Shown here in pieces: positions 47,137 to 58,216 of a stretch of 64,000 bases of DNA. Under the pieces are notes generated by a model that saw only the letters and a list, made by a program, of their open reading frames with translations, had not been told where the DNA came from and made no database searches. Made by a program: the position numbers and the translations under genes. The stretch lies in the NCBI GenBank assembly GCA_025531455.1, contig JAMYHL010000015.1, forward strand, positions 637,491 to 701,490. The letters are read 5' to 3'. Source of the DNA: Apiotrichum sp. Y4204. Its lineage: Eukaryota > Basidiomycota > Tremellomycetes > Trichosporonales > Trichosporonaceae. Numbering within the stretch: position 1 is the first letter of the stretch; each line of letters begins with the position of its first letter.

Positions 47137-47603
47137 TGTCGGTGTAGGAGTGGGGGGGGGGCCAATTCCATAGTCAGTGGGTAAGTTGAGAGTGATGGGA
47201 TGTCGGAGAGAGTGATGGGATGTCGGAGAGAGTGTGTGTGTCGAGCTCGATGTCCTTGATGTCCTCGTGCGCTTGCTTGACCCTGTCCTTTTCTGACGCG
47301 TGACGTTGAGCTCGAGCCACAACACTGACCGCGCCGGCCGCGCCTCAGGCACGGTGTCGCGTGCCGTTCGCGTGAATACTGACACGTCATCTACAAATTT
47401 CCATAACAGCTTAGTGATAAGGCTACCTCCGATTTCCTTTTCATGTGTTTCTTGTCGAGCTCGCTGTCGCCGTCGACGAGCGCATGAGCAATGCAAAAGA
47501 ACAAAGAAAGAACAAAAGTAACAAAAGTCGTCAAAAGACCACCAACCCCCACTTTACTTCCCTTCCCCCATCCCCCAAAAGTCGCCCTCGCAGCCGCAGC
47601 ATC
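47137..47603. promoter_or_regulatory. Bidirectional promoter between dynactin p150 and eIF3k, with a 20-bp tandem repeat
   Basis: 467 bp between divergent start codons. Two perfect copies of AGTGATGGGATGTCGGAGAG lie at 47191-47210 and 47211-47230, followed by a GT run. Confidence 0.55.
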
Positions 47604-48723
47604 ATGGCGACCACCAGCCCCGTCCCCCTCAAGAACCTCACCGAGTGGCACACGCCCTCGAGCCGGACCGAGGTCATCCACGAGCTCATCCACGGCGTCG
47701 GTGCGTCGCGCGAGGAAACGGCGAAAGGAGACGGAGTTTTTGCCGCCTAGCTCCGCCCACAGGGACGCGCTGACCCCGCAGACAGGTATAACCCCTCGAA
47801 CCTCTCGTTTATGGAGGAGTACCTCCAGAGCCAGGTCGCGAACGACGAGTACGACCTGCTCGCCAACCTTGCGATCCTGAAGCTGTGCGTGTTGCGGGCG
47901 GCGCGAGGAGGGGCGATAGGTGCTGCCGTTGCTGCTGTGTGGTTGCTGTTGAAACGCCCTTTTCAAGCAACTTGCGCGCGGCGGGTCACCTCGAACACCT
48001 ACACTCGCTCATCATCACTTGCCGCTAACACTACAGGTACCAGTTCAACCCGCTGCTGTCGAACCCGGATGTCATTATCAACATCCTCATCAAGGCGCTG
48101 GTTGCGACCGTCCACGGCCCGGACTTTAGCCTCTGCCTCGCCATCCTCCGTGAACCGCAGGTGCGTGTGGCGCAGTGGTTGTTGTTCTTTCTGCGGAAAT
48201 CTTAACCACCATCTTATCTCCACACATCCCATTCTGACTCCAGGCAATCCTGCACGACATTGACTCGGAGGACGAGTCGCTCGTGACCGCCATGCCCTTC
48301 CTGCAGCATCTGCACGAGCTCGTGCGGACATGCCAGTTCACAAAGTTCTGGTCCGAGTTCAAGGGCTCGTCCGAGGCCGCCAACATTCTCCACTCGAACC
48401 CGACCTACTTCTCCGCGCACAAGGACCTCGTCCCGAACCTCCGGAACCAGTTTGCCGCGAGCGTCGCCGCCAGCTTCCGCCGCATCCGCCTCTCGCAGCT
48501 CGCACGCTGGCTCGACCTCTCGGCCGCCGACGTCTCCGGCTGGGTCACCAGCAACGGATGGACCGTCGACGGCGACTTTGCCGTCGTGCCCCCCAACGGC
48601 GACAACGACGTCAAGGCCGGTGTTGTCAAGGAGTCTGTCGAGCTCAAGCGTGCGTCCAAAGTGCCCAGGGTAATGCTGACTTGCCCAGAGCTCACCAAGC
48701 TCGTCGCTGCCGCGGCGTACTAG
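47604..48723 (+). CDS. Translation initiation factor eIF3 subunit K
   Basis: Predicted 254-aa PCI/winged-helix subunit of eIF3, present in most fungi and animals but absent from budding yeast. Exons are 47604-47700, 47782-47884, 48037-48160, 48244-48649 and 48689-48723; introns are 81, 152, 83, 83 and 39 nt where present, and the five exons read through in one frame. The N-terminus reads VIHELIHGVDRYNPSNLSFMEEYLQSQVANDEYDLLANLAILKLYQFNP, matching the family's RYNPEN...YDLEANLAVLKLYQFNP. The middle has DFSLCLAIL and ELVRTCQFTKFW. The winged-helix end (LARWLDLSAADVSGWVTSNGWTVDGDFAVV) and the final KQLTKLVAAAAY complete it. Length is typical of the family. Confidence 0.93.
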
Positions 48724-48924
48724 GCGTACGATCATGTATGAGTGGGCGCATGCATATGTAGATAATCCGGCATTGGTACTAACACTGCTAATTATGACTC
48801 CAACGACAGCAGCCCAGATTGTTTACGTCCTCTGGATCTGATTTCACTTGTGATCGTACTACTCTTTTCTCACTCCATCAGACGCGGTCGCTTAAAGATG
48901 TCACTGCAAGTCAGCACATTGACG

Positions 48925-51442
48925 CTACGGGTTCACGCACTTGAGCTTTTCTGCGTTTTCCAAGCGGCGCTTCGCATCCACCCTCCTTCGCACCGTCGCG
49001 GGATCGGCTTCCGTGAGGCTCTTAGCAATGGCAAGCGCGGCGGGGTCCAGCTTGAGACCCAGCCCCGTTCGCAGGATGGCCGACAGGTTTTCGATGTAAT
49101 GGACGACCTCGCCTTTGACCCGCCGCCCGACAATGTCGACGAGTGAATCGCTGCGACCTTCGAGATACTGGACCAAATAGACGCCGAGGTAGTTGATGGC
49201 TTGCACGTATAACTCCGGCCATTCAGCTGGCGGCGTCTCCTCGTGGGCCGGGATGCCGCGCCCATGGTGAAGAGGGAACTTATTCTGCAACCGTTCCATA
49301 CAGTGGTCGTGCGCTTCGTCGTCGCCAGTATGTTGGCAATGCCGCCCCTCAATCAAGCGGCTGTTGCGCCGGTCACGGAGAAAGCGCTCGGGAATTGACG
49401 TATCCGTGGGACCCCCGTTCTGGTTCTCATCCCCGTCGCCGTAAGTCTCGGCAAAGAGGTCGCGGCAAAGAGCGTACACTCGTCTTGTGTCCAAGTCTGG
49501 GAGAACCACAGGGCCGACGTACTTTGGGTCTTCCATCTCGCACTCGACCAGCTCACGAATGAACCGCTTGCCATTTTCGCGGTGCTTGGCAATGCCGTCG
49601 CGCATGACAGCCAGCATCCGAGCCTCGGCAACAGGGATGTTGTTTTTGTCACACACGTAAGCGACCAAGTCCTCGATCTTACGGTCGACCTCTGTCCACA
49701 CGCGCTCCTCGAACTGCATGCACGGAGCCATCCAATTGCGCACCACCTCCACGAGGACGTGCCACATCGCCTTGAACACGTCTGGCGAGCTCACCGTGAT
49801 GTTGCAGCACGTCATGAGCAGGGGGTGGAACCGATCCAGGAAGAGAGTCTCGAGGTGGGTTGTGGACTTGCCGCCACTTGGGTCCCGACGGACATTGCTC
49901 CGGAACTCGGGATCCCAGCGGCGGCACGTAACCGTGAACCCATGACGGGGCGGGCGCGAACGGGGCGGACGCGAAGTGCCGCACGTGTCGCCGAGTGCGC
50001 TTTTGTAACCTGAGATAAAGTCTGGGTCTTCTTCACTGCCAACTGTATCCTCGTCGGCGGGGTCCTGCTTCACCTCGTTCCACAGCGCATCCCAGTCCTT
50101 CCTGAAGAGGGGGACGAAAGCCACACCGGTCGCGAGATCGCAGGCGAGCGCGTCGACGGCCTTTTTGAGCTCGCCCGATCCAAACAAGTTTTCAAGGTAG
50201 TGTTCACGAACCTGCTCTTGGACCTTCTCAATGAGTGAGAACAGCACGCCCGGCGCGTCAGCGACCTCGGGCGGGAGTTCTTGGAGTCGATCGTTCGCGT
50301 CGACAAGGTGCTGCGCAGCGAGGGCCTGGAGCTGCGGGACCGTCGTGCGGACTAGGTTGGCGAAACGATCGACAATGGTCCGCTTGAGAGCCGGCCAGGA
50401 GAAGTCGCGCTCGAGCGCGCAGTAGTAGTCTTCTTCAAACACCTTGTCTTGCACAGCAGCGAACGCTTCGATACTGAGGTGTTTCTCGCGCCGCGTGCGT
50501 CCCCTGAACGGCCACCAGCCAGCCTTTGGCGTGAACTGGAAACAGTCGTATTCGCCTCTGATGAGATTGAAATGGCTGTTCTTGCGGCTGAGAATTTGGT
50601 CGGCCTTTGTGACGATACCGATTGTGCGCTCGCCGTCCGGGTCGGCCTGGGCGACGATCTGCACCTCGGTGCCCTCGCTGGGGTCCTCTGCCGTCAGCTG
50701 AGTTCAACGGCGCGACGCACGTCCGCCAGCAGCGAGACAAAGCAAGACCAGCGTGTTCTGGCGTTTAATGTACTTTTTCGCGGCGGCTGCCGTCAGCACA
50801 ATCACCTGTTTCTGTGCGTACCCTCTGTAATCTCCTTCCCGTTCGTCTTGGTGACGAGTCCCGGAAGGTCAATGATACTAAGATCGGGCTGCTCGGGCCC
50901 AAAGACGTGGAGAATCACGACATTCGACGTGTGTTCGGGTGTACCGTTGTCGATATCCTCGGGGTCGGCGTTCTTGTCGCGCGACTCGGCGAGGGTGCGT
51001 ACGTCGCAATTCCGGCTTCCGATCCGCCGAGCTTCGTTCCCGGCGCGCTGGAGCGCGTCGACGAGCAAGCCGGGATCGTCGACAGCGCCAAAGTCGATGC
51101 GCGGGGGCCGCCCGTCAGGAACTTGGTGGTACTCGATCTGGATGTGTGCTGCGTACGCCTCTGCCGTGCGCGAGTGGATTTGCGTCGGGCCACTGTCGTC
51201 AGCAATTGGATCCATTCCGCGACGCACCTCGTCGCTAGGCCGTCTTCGCAGTACAAATTAACATTTAGGAGGAGGGAGAGGAGGCTCGACTTGCCGACGC
51301 TCTGGTTACCCAGCACGGCGATGTTGGGCACCTCGACGTGCTCCGGACTGATGTCAGTAGACGCGGTGTTGTTGACGTACCCCAGTTCGATGACTTTATC
51401 GATAATCTCGAACGCTTCGCCGAGAGAGAGCTCGTCGTCCAT
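48925..51442 (-). CDS. Dynamin-superfamily GTPase (Mx/dynamin-like), function unknown
   Basis: Predicted 804-aa large GTPase, probably a membrane-remodelling or cytosolic dynamin relative, distinct from the fission-type DNM1 and VPS1. Exons are 51442-51228, 51192-50822, 50786-50721 and 50687-48925 (introns 35, 35 and 33 nt). G1 is VLGNQSVGKSSLL; the G2 threonine lies in DGLATSGPTQIHS; G3 is IIDLPGLV; G4 is GIVTKAD. AAAKKYIKRQNTLVLLCLAAGGQDPSEGTEVQIVAQADPDGERTIG fits the segment between G3 and G4. A helical stalk follows (DNDRLQELP..., LFSLIEKVQEQVREHYLENLFG), then a GED-like C-terminus (YVQAINYLGVYLVQYLEGRSDSLVDIVGRRVKGEVVHYIENL). There is no PH or proline-rich domain. Where Mx/dynamins usually have TR[RC]P after the switch-I threonine, the spliced reading gives TSGP, at an exon junction worth checking. 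Confidence 0.85.
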
Positions 51443-52086
51443 GGTGAAGGACACTTGAGAGCGGTGATTAATTTGACGCTGAGAGGAAGAGAGAGAGAGA
51501 GAGATGACGAGACCTGAGGGAAGAGAGTTCATGAGAGTACAGGTGAAGGAGGGTCGCGCGATGAGAATATCGGGCAATCAAGTATCGGCAATGCTGATAT
51601 GAGAATAGAGAATGGAATGAGGATGAGGACGGGGGTGGAGATGTGGAATGAGCAGAAGGAGTAGAGGAGAATGAAGATGATGAGGAATGGCCAAAGTCAA
51701 CGCTGAGGTGATTGTTATCTTCAGGCCGAGACTGGACGCCCAGATCAGGTCTCGACATTACCTGCCGGAGCGTCAGTTCTATGAGGGCGCAGAGGTCCTT
51801 CCTCGGACGTGTATCAGTGTCTCGCGTTCGTTGGTATCTCCGATCTCCAATCTCTGTCAGGTCATCGTCAGTCTCACGGTCCTCCTCCCAAGCCTCGGAA
51901 TGCAACAGACGAGCAACACGACGTATCTCAACTACGACCTACACAACGAGATGGAGACAGACTATACAATTTTCCACACGTACACAGTTCGGGATTTAAT
52001 GGGTGCCCCTTTGGGCTGGTGGATGGCTCGGTCGACGTGCCATACGCGTATCCAGGCAACGAGTAAGACATTTGTGGTGGGACAGG

Positions 52087-54275
52087 TTAGACCGTGCCCT
52101 CGGGCTTGCGGGCGGCAATGACTGTGGGGTCGGTCTCGGCAGCGGCGTGGGCGCGCTGCGCGGGTAGGCTGCCGGGAACGACGGCAGCGGGCGGGGGGTT
52201 GACGGCCTGCTCGGCGACGACAAAGGAAGGTACACTGCGAGCCGAGTGCATAGAGCGCGAGGACAGGCTGTTGCGGCGACTGGACTCGCGTTCGTGGTGC
52301 ACGTGGTCGTGGTCGTGGTCGTGGTCATCCTCGTCGTCGTCGTCCACGTCCGCGTCGGGCAGCTGCGGGACGAGATCCTCGAGCATGGCCTCGGCGCCGT
52401 CGGGAAGTGTTGGAGCGAGGGACTTTGTGGTGCGCACGGAGCGGATCGAGCCGCGGCGCGAGGGCAGCTCGGGCTTGGATGGCGGGAGAGCCAGGCGGAG
52501 AAGAGACGTGTACGCTGAAGGTCAGTACTAGAATCTTCTTCCCAACTCACGCTGGCGGCACACGGGGCAGTACCATCCCTTGGCCTTCTTCTTCCTCCGC
52601 GCCGCGGCGGGCGCTGGCACAGGAGCCGCAGGGGGTGCGGCAGCGGCAGCTGGGTCGGCATTTGCGCCATCTGCGCCATCCGCGCCATCGGGAGCAGCAG
52701 TCATCTCGGTCGCCTCGGTCTCCTCGCGACGGGCGACACGGCCGCCGGCACCAAACTCGACCATTCCCACGGCACAGTCACGGCAAACCACCAAGTGACG
52801 ACATGGGAGCAGCACGACGTCACGCGGCGAGGTGAGACAGACGATGCACTCGTTGGGCGTCGAGGCATATGGGTCGTTCGAGTTGGCTCCCGCCGTGTCA
52901 TTCGAGTTGGTGCTGCTTGACAGACCATAGATTTCCTTGAGAAGGAACGAGTGCGCGCCAATCTGCGCCTCGCGGCGGACAACCTTGACGACCCACACAC
53001 GTTTCCCGTGCGACTGGGGCGCGGAGGAATCGCCGCCACCATCAGATGACCAGGTGCCGCTGACAAGGATGTGAGTTAGCTGCGCATTACGGCGGCGCAG
53101 AGGTCCTTCCGCGTCCATTCCCTCCACACGGATGAGGAGACGCATTCCGTGCTCGGGCCCGGGCTTCTCCTCGGGCTTTGGCTCGGCGCCTTCAACCGCC
53201 GGGTTCTCCCCGTTGGGGACTGTTGGCTGCATCTCTATCTGGGCCTCGACGTCGTGCTCGCGGTGGCGGCGACCAAAGAGCCCAAAGCGGCGGCGGGGCT
53301 CCTCTTGTGTCGCAGAAGCAAGCTCGGGAATCACAGCGAGGTCAGTGGTAGCCGGAGCCGCATTCGAGCGGTCGTACGAGGAGCGCGTGGTGTCCTCGCT
53401 CTGGGCACGGACGTTCGTGCCGTCCTCCTCCACTTTGACATCCGCCTGATCGTCGCCCTTGTTCTCCGTCTCGGGGGAAGGCAGCGGGGCAATCGCCGGG
53501 CTGATGTCGATGGCGGCAAACGTGGGAAGCGTGAATGACTGGTTGAAACCGCCCGGGTGCGTGCCATCATACAGAACCTTTGGCTCCGGCGCGGGAAGGT
53601 TCTCCGACGACGCAGTGGGCGTGGGGTGCAGAGTGAGAGTCACACGGACTTGCGGGGTCATTGCGTCGTAGTTGAACTTGAGGAGGTGGAGCGGGGACGC
53701 GGGGACCACCGAAGGGGCTTCAGCGGGGCGGGCATGGGACTCGAGCGGCTGGAGCAGCAGTGTCGGGCGCTTGAGGTTGACAAGCGCTTGCAGCGTCGTC
53801 GTGGCGTGCAGGCCCTGGGTGTGAGTAAAGGAGATGGAAACACAGATCAGAGGATCAGAGAGGTGTGTTAAGGGAGCCTTAACACCTCATGGCGTCTTCC
53901 ACTTACCTTCTCCGACTTTGCCTTCTCGACCCAGCGCTTGACCGTGTCTACAGACACCTTGTTCCCCTCATTGGGCGCGACCCAACCAGGCTGGTCGTCG
54001 TCGCCGACATCGGGCCCAAAGATCGTCTCCCGGCGGCGAGTGAGCTTCGCCTCGTCCTGCGGCGGGGCGTTGGGGCCGTTCAGCGCGCCGTCAACAACAA
54101 CCGTCTGCTGCACAAAGGGGTGGTTGAACGACGAGCCAAAGCGCGGAGGGTACACGTACGAGCTTGCACGGGAGCGCGTGCGCGAGAGCGCCGAGGTGTC
54201 GCTGCTGTTAGAGGCGAATGTGCAAGAGACATACTATGCGCCCCAGGCGCCCATCCCGAGCGCGGTGGAGGACAT
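52087..54275 (-). CDS. Mahogunin (MGRN1/RNF157)-type RING E3 ubiquitin ligase
   Basis: Predicted 676-aa ubiquitin ligase. Exons are 54275-54235, 54204-53907, 53814-52551 and 52514-52087. The first intron is only 30 nt (GTATGTCTCT...CTAACAG), yet it restores a frame that continues YSDTSALSRTRSRASSYVYPPRFG. The N-terminal half matches the MGRN1 type: YVYPPRFGSSFNHPFVQQ, GLHATTTLQALVNLKRPTLLLQPL, then LLKFNYDAMTPQVRVTLTL. A basic/acidic linker separates it from HILVSG and VVRREAQIGAHSFLLKEIYGL. The RING is CIVCLTSPRDVVLLPCRHLVVCRDC (Cys436 to Cys459), then 69 residues of Ala/Pro/Arg-rich insert, then CPVCRQPYTSLLRL (Cys529, Cys532). The long insert is unusual for this RING type. The C-terminal exon is acidic, with an Asp/His repeat (DHDHDHDHVHH). 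Confidence 0.85.
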
Positions 54276-55127
54276 TTTGGGGAAAGCCGGGGTCCGGGAT
54301 GGTGTTCGAGATGGATCCGGGTTGGTTTTTCTGTTTCGTGGTTATGTCTACTCTTGAGCGCGGAGGAAATGAGCGATCGTGGGTAGAGAGCGAACGTTCG
54401 ATTGATTATGGAGCAGACCGGGACCGTGCGTGGGTCGTTACGTCAAGATCGTGAGGGCCCAGCGCTGGGTAAAGGGGTGGTGGCCGAGTTGTTTTGTGGG
54501 CAAGAAATGTAGTGGTAGTGAGGAGGGGATGAGTGACGGCGAGCAGAGGGGGAAGAGGATGGAGTAGAAGAGCGGAGAAAAGACGAGAAGCAGAGTACAT
54601 TCAACGCAGGTTGCTGTGTGTGGGGTGGTGGCGGCGGCAGCGGCGGGAAAAGGATGGAGGGAGGAAAGGTCTGTAGCAAGCCCAGTGGCCCAGACCTTTG
54701 GCTCTTGCGCCTGGTTGTTGGCTTGCTCTCCTCTTTTGGGTGACAATATCCATCTTTGGACCTCACTCCGCAGCAACTGCGTGCCTCTCCCCGCCTGTGC
54801 ACCTTCCACCAACGGGCATTTCTGTTTGCTCCCGCCAGCGTGAGACTGATTGAATGGCTGCGTTCAAGTGACTGCCCACCCACAACTTGCACAACAGATT
54901 GCATAGACGCATACCGCAAGACCACTGTGCATGCCGCGGACACCGAAGACACGGGCCGCAAACACACACTCACATGTACCCACAAACTATCGTCCCACAT
55001 CTCTCCAATGTACACACATGCATGATGAGCAACAAAGATATATACAAGTGCCGCGCAGCTTCTAGCACCTCTAGCCCCGTGCCTCTGTGTCTCTCCGTCT
55101 CTGTGTCTCTGCGTCTCTCCGTCTGCT
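54276..55127. other. Spacer between the RING and EAF genes, both transcribed leftward
   Basis: Holds the RING gene's promoter and the EAF gene's 3' UTR. No gene is seen; ORFs here are low complexity. CACACAC and GTGTCTCT-type short runs occur. Confidence 0.55.
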
Positions 55128-56390
55128 CTAAATCCACTCCGACTCTTCGTCCGCCGCCGCCTCATTATCTGCCGTCAGCGCTGCTTTTAACAGACATAAG
55201 AATAAAACAACTCACGGTATCCCTCAGACTCGCGGTATCCGCCAAAGCGCGCGCCGCCGAGCTCGTCGTCCTCGTCCTCCTCTTCCTCCTCCTCGTCATC
55301 GTCGTCGTACCCAGGCAGCGTCGCGCCCACAGCGTCTCCGAGGAGATGCGCAAACTCGTCCATGCCGTCGTCGTCGTCCGAGTCCTCGATAATCTCGACG
55401 CTCTTCTTCGCCGGCGGCGGCGGCGCAGCCTTCTTCTTCGGCGCGGCTTTCGGCTTTGCCGGCGCCTTCTTCTTTGCTGGTGCCTTCTTCTTCGGCGGCG
55501 GCGCAGGCGGTGTATCAAACGTAGCAGCCGCAACAGCTGCGGCCGCCGCTGCAGCCGCCGCCTTCTTCCCCGTCGCCTTCTTCTTCACGGGCCGCGGCGG
55601 CGCCGTCTCCGTAATCGCCGCAACGCCGGCGGGGAGCGCGCGGTGCCTCGCGCCAGCGCCTGCCCCCCGCGACGCAGCGAGCGTCGTCCCCGGAGACGAC
55701 TCGCCGGACGACTCGCCGTCGTTGCGCGCCCGCTTCTCCGGCTGCTCTTCCGGCGGAGGGGGCAGCTCGCCTGCCGCGCGCTTCGCCGACAGTGTCCGGT
55801 TCAGCGTGAGGTGGTATGTTGACGGGAGGGCGTGGAGGACGAATGCCTGGAGTGAGCGACTGAATTGAGATGGGGTTGCCGGAAGCGGACAATAGTGACA
55901 TATGAGCTATGGGCTGGCTGTGGAGCATTGTCACACTTTGTCCACGATCGCCACACCAGCTCGCACCAGCTCGCACGGTACCCACCTGCTTGCCCTCGTC
56001 CCAGACGATAACACACTCGCGGGGCTTGCTCGTCTCCTCGCGCACGTCGAACACCTGGCTCCCGCCGCCCGCGAGGTCGTAAGCGAGGATGCGCCCCGAG
56101 TCGCTGGGCTCGAGCGAGCCTGCCTGTCCCGAGACCGATGCGGGCTTGAATGCGTCTGGTGTCAGAGGATCCGGCCAAAAGAGAAGTTCCCAGAAGTTCG
56201 AGGGGCCCGGCCACTCGAGGGCGAGCGCTTCTTGTGCACTCATCCCTCTCCCTCCCGACTCACAACGCAACGCGACGACCTCGCCGCTCGGCGCGCGCTT
56301 GCTCCCTGCGAGCGCGGCGGTCGCAGTCGGCGCAAACTGCAGCGGGAAAGTGCCGTCCTGCAGGCCTGTGAGCGGGTCTGCTGCCGCCAT
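55128..56390 (-). CDS. ELL-associated factor (EAF)-like RNA polymerase II elongation factor
   Basis: Predicted 322-aa partner of ELL-type elongation factors. Exons are 56390-56264, 56155-55986, 55846-55216 and 55168-55128 (introns 108, 139 and 47 nt). Spliced, the conserved N-terminus reads FPLQFAPT...EVVALRYAFKPASVSGQ, the RY.FKPAS hallmark of EAF1/EAF2. Next comes SQVFDVREETSKPRECVIVWDEGKQAFVLHALPSTYHLTLNRT, matching the family's C..I...... .VL..L...I.... core. The middle is Lys/Ala/Pro-rich with a poly-Ala run, and the end is acidic (GYDDDDEEEEEEDEDDE), as in EAF proteins, which carry an acidic transactivation segment. The last exon is only 41 nt. The join at RY is strong evidence for the first intron. 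Confidence 0.8.
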
Positions 56391-57317
56391 GGTGGATGTG
56401 TGGTGTGGGTGGAGAGGAGTGAGAAGAATGGGAATGGAGGTATGGCACTTGTATTGTCTTCGGGGCTCGGAAGCTCGGATCCGTCGGTCGTCACCCCCGT
56501 CCGGCAATTGGTGCCGCATACGGAATGTGGCTGTGACCGCGGCGGGGGCGGTTTGTTGCCACCACTGCGGTACACAGTACACAGTGATTCTCGTTACTAC
56601 AACAGTGGCAATGCACTTTGAGACACATAGTGTACAGCACAATGCATGCATGCTGTCTTGGATCCATGATCCATGATGGTAAATGCACACCTCGCACTGA
56701 GACAGAGACAGATAGTCAACACTCGTGAAGGTCGGAGTACCAGGGTTAGCACATAACCCTGGCTCCTGGCCGCTATGGTAAGAACCTCAGCACCTCCAAC
56801 TCCTATGCATGGAAATATATATCCCCCCCCATAACCCCCTAAAGCCCCTAACCTATACAACCTTCTAAGCCCCTAATCGCCTAAATCCCTAACCCCCTAA
56901 CTGCTATGCATGCAAATGCCTTCAAAGTGAGGAAAATGCATGCATGGAAGGTGGTTCTATTAGGTGGAACCGATTCTGATTAGGTGATCAGAAAACAAAT
57001 TTCTAATCGGCCAGGAACGGCACTAGGAATCTCCCCACCGTAGCGGAGGGGGGAAGGCTATAGCAACGAGGGGGGAGGGGTGACTGTAATAATCGTCGGC
57101 CTCCTGGCCGATGGCTCCGACATTGTGGAACACTGGTACACTGGGGTGGAGGCGCGGAGGCGAGGAGGCGACGGAACCAGAATGTCCCCATGCCCCGATC
57201 CCCCCCCCCCAAGTCACAATCTCTCGTCTCCTGATCTCTTGTCTCGAACCCCGAGCTCCCGAGATTGATTTCCAGAACTCCAGAATCCCACCCTCCCACT
57301 CCCATCGCCATACGGCC
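56391..57317. promoter_or_regulatory. Divergent promoter region between EAF and MZM1 with a telomere-like repeat
   Basis: About 930 bp between divergent start codons. ATGCATGC motifs recur at 56644 and 56936-56945. A patch of CCCCCTAA/CCCTAA-like units lies at 56823-56902. The last 120 bases before 57318 are C/T-rich leader. No gene is seen. Confidence 0.55.
56823..56902. repeat. Degenerate interstitial telomere-like repeats (CCCCCTAA type)
   Basis: About eight units ending in CTAA: CCCCCTAA twice (near 56836 and 56893), CCCCTAA twice or more, CCCTAA, CGCCTAA and TTCTAA. The complement (TTAGGGGG) is the Cryptococcus telomere repeat as I know it. Confidence 0.65.
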
Positions 57318-57818
57318 ATGATCCCCGCAACGCTCGCCCCATCCGCGCGCAGCGCGTACCGCTCCGTCCTGCGCAGCGCGCGTATAACCTTCGCTAACGA
57401 CCCGATGCGGCACGCGCAGCTGCTCACTGTCCTGCGGAGCACGTTCGAGTCGCCGACGCTCACGACTCCGGGGAAAGAGCCGGTGCCGAGCTTGGAGGAG
57501 ACGGAGACGGAACCCGTTGATCTCCGGAGTGAGGGCGAGCTCAGGAAGCGCATCAACGAGTGGCAGGAGGTCGCGAATTTCCTCAAGCAAAACGTCGTGC
57601 AGGGCCGGCTGGACGAGAAGACTGGAACATATAGTGAGTGAGGGCTGGGCTGTGTATCCTCTCAGCTAGAGTTTTGACTTTACTGGTTACGCTTGCTAAT
57701 ACCAGAATTGCGGGTCACGGAGCACACCGAGCTCGGAGATAACAGCGATCTGAAGGCGCCGGCCAAGCTCCCCATCACGCCGTTCCCGAACCGCGGGAAG
57801 AAGAAGTGCTGGGAGTAG
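57318..57818 (+). CDS. MZM1: LYR-motif mitochondrial complex III assembly factor MZM1/LYRM7
   Basis: Predicted 142-aa mitochondrial matrix chaperone that stabilises the Rieske iron-sulfur protein before its insertion into complex III. Exons are 57318-57633 and 57706-57818 (intron 72 nt, branch CTAATACCAG). The start carries the LYR-type helix (SAYRSVLRSARITFANDPMRHAQLLTVLRSTFES), where AYR is the variant LYR tripeptide. Two further helices follow (GELRKRINEWQEVANFLKQNVVQ), then TYKLRVTEHTELGDN and a basic C-terminus ending KKKCWE. The order and size agree with MZM1. It is convergent with LIS1. Confidence 0.82.
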
Positions 57819-58216
57819 AGCGTCCCAGGAGGGAACACGACAGGGGAGCCCTAGATGGTAGATGGGGATTCATGCATCGCATACGACTCTTGGATCTTGA
57901 ACTCAAGTCTGACTATGTCCAATGCGGACCGATCGCCTCCCTATACTAACAAGCAGACAGGTTGATGTCTCTCTAATGTAACCGCCAGCCCCAGTAAGAC
58001 ACCCGGTTGCTCGCACCGCGCCGCGCCGCGTCTCATCTGTGCATGCGCATTAGGGTATCAATGTGGGGGCATCGATTCTGTATGCTCTACACGGCCGGAG
58101 CCGGGGTGGTGCAGGGAGGTCGGAGCCGGGGAGGAGATGGTCCCCTGCTCAGTGTGAGGGCCTAAGAAGCTGAGATTGCGTGAGGTAGGTGCCGAGTTGG
58201 CATAGTAGCCCCGCGC
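57819..58216. other. Convergent 3' region of MZM1 and LIS1
   Basis: Spacer of about 400 bp that receives both 3' ends. Nothing else is recognised in it. Confidence 0.6.
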
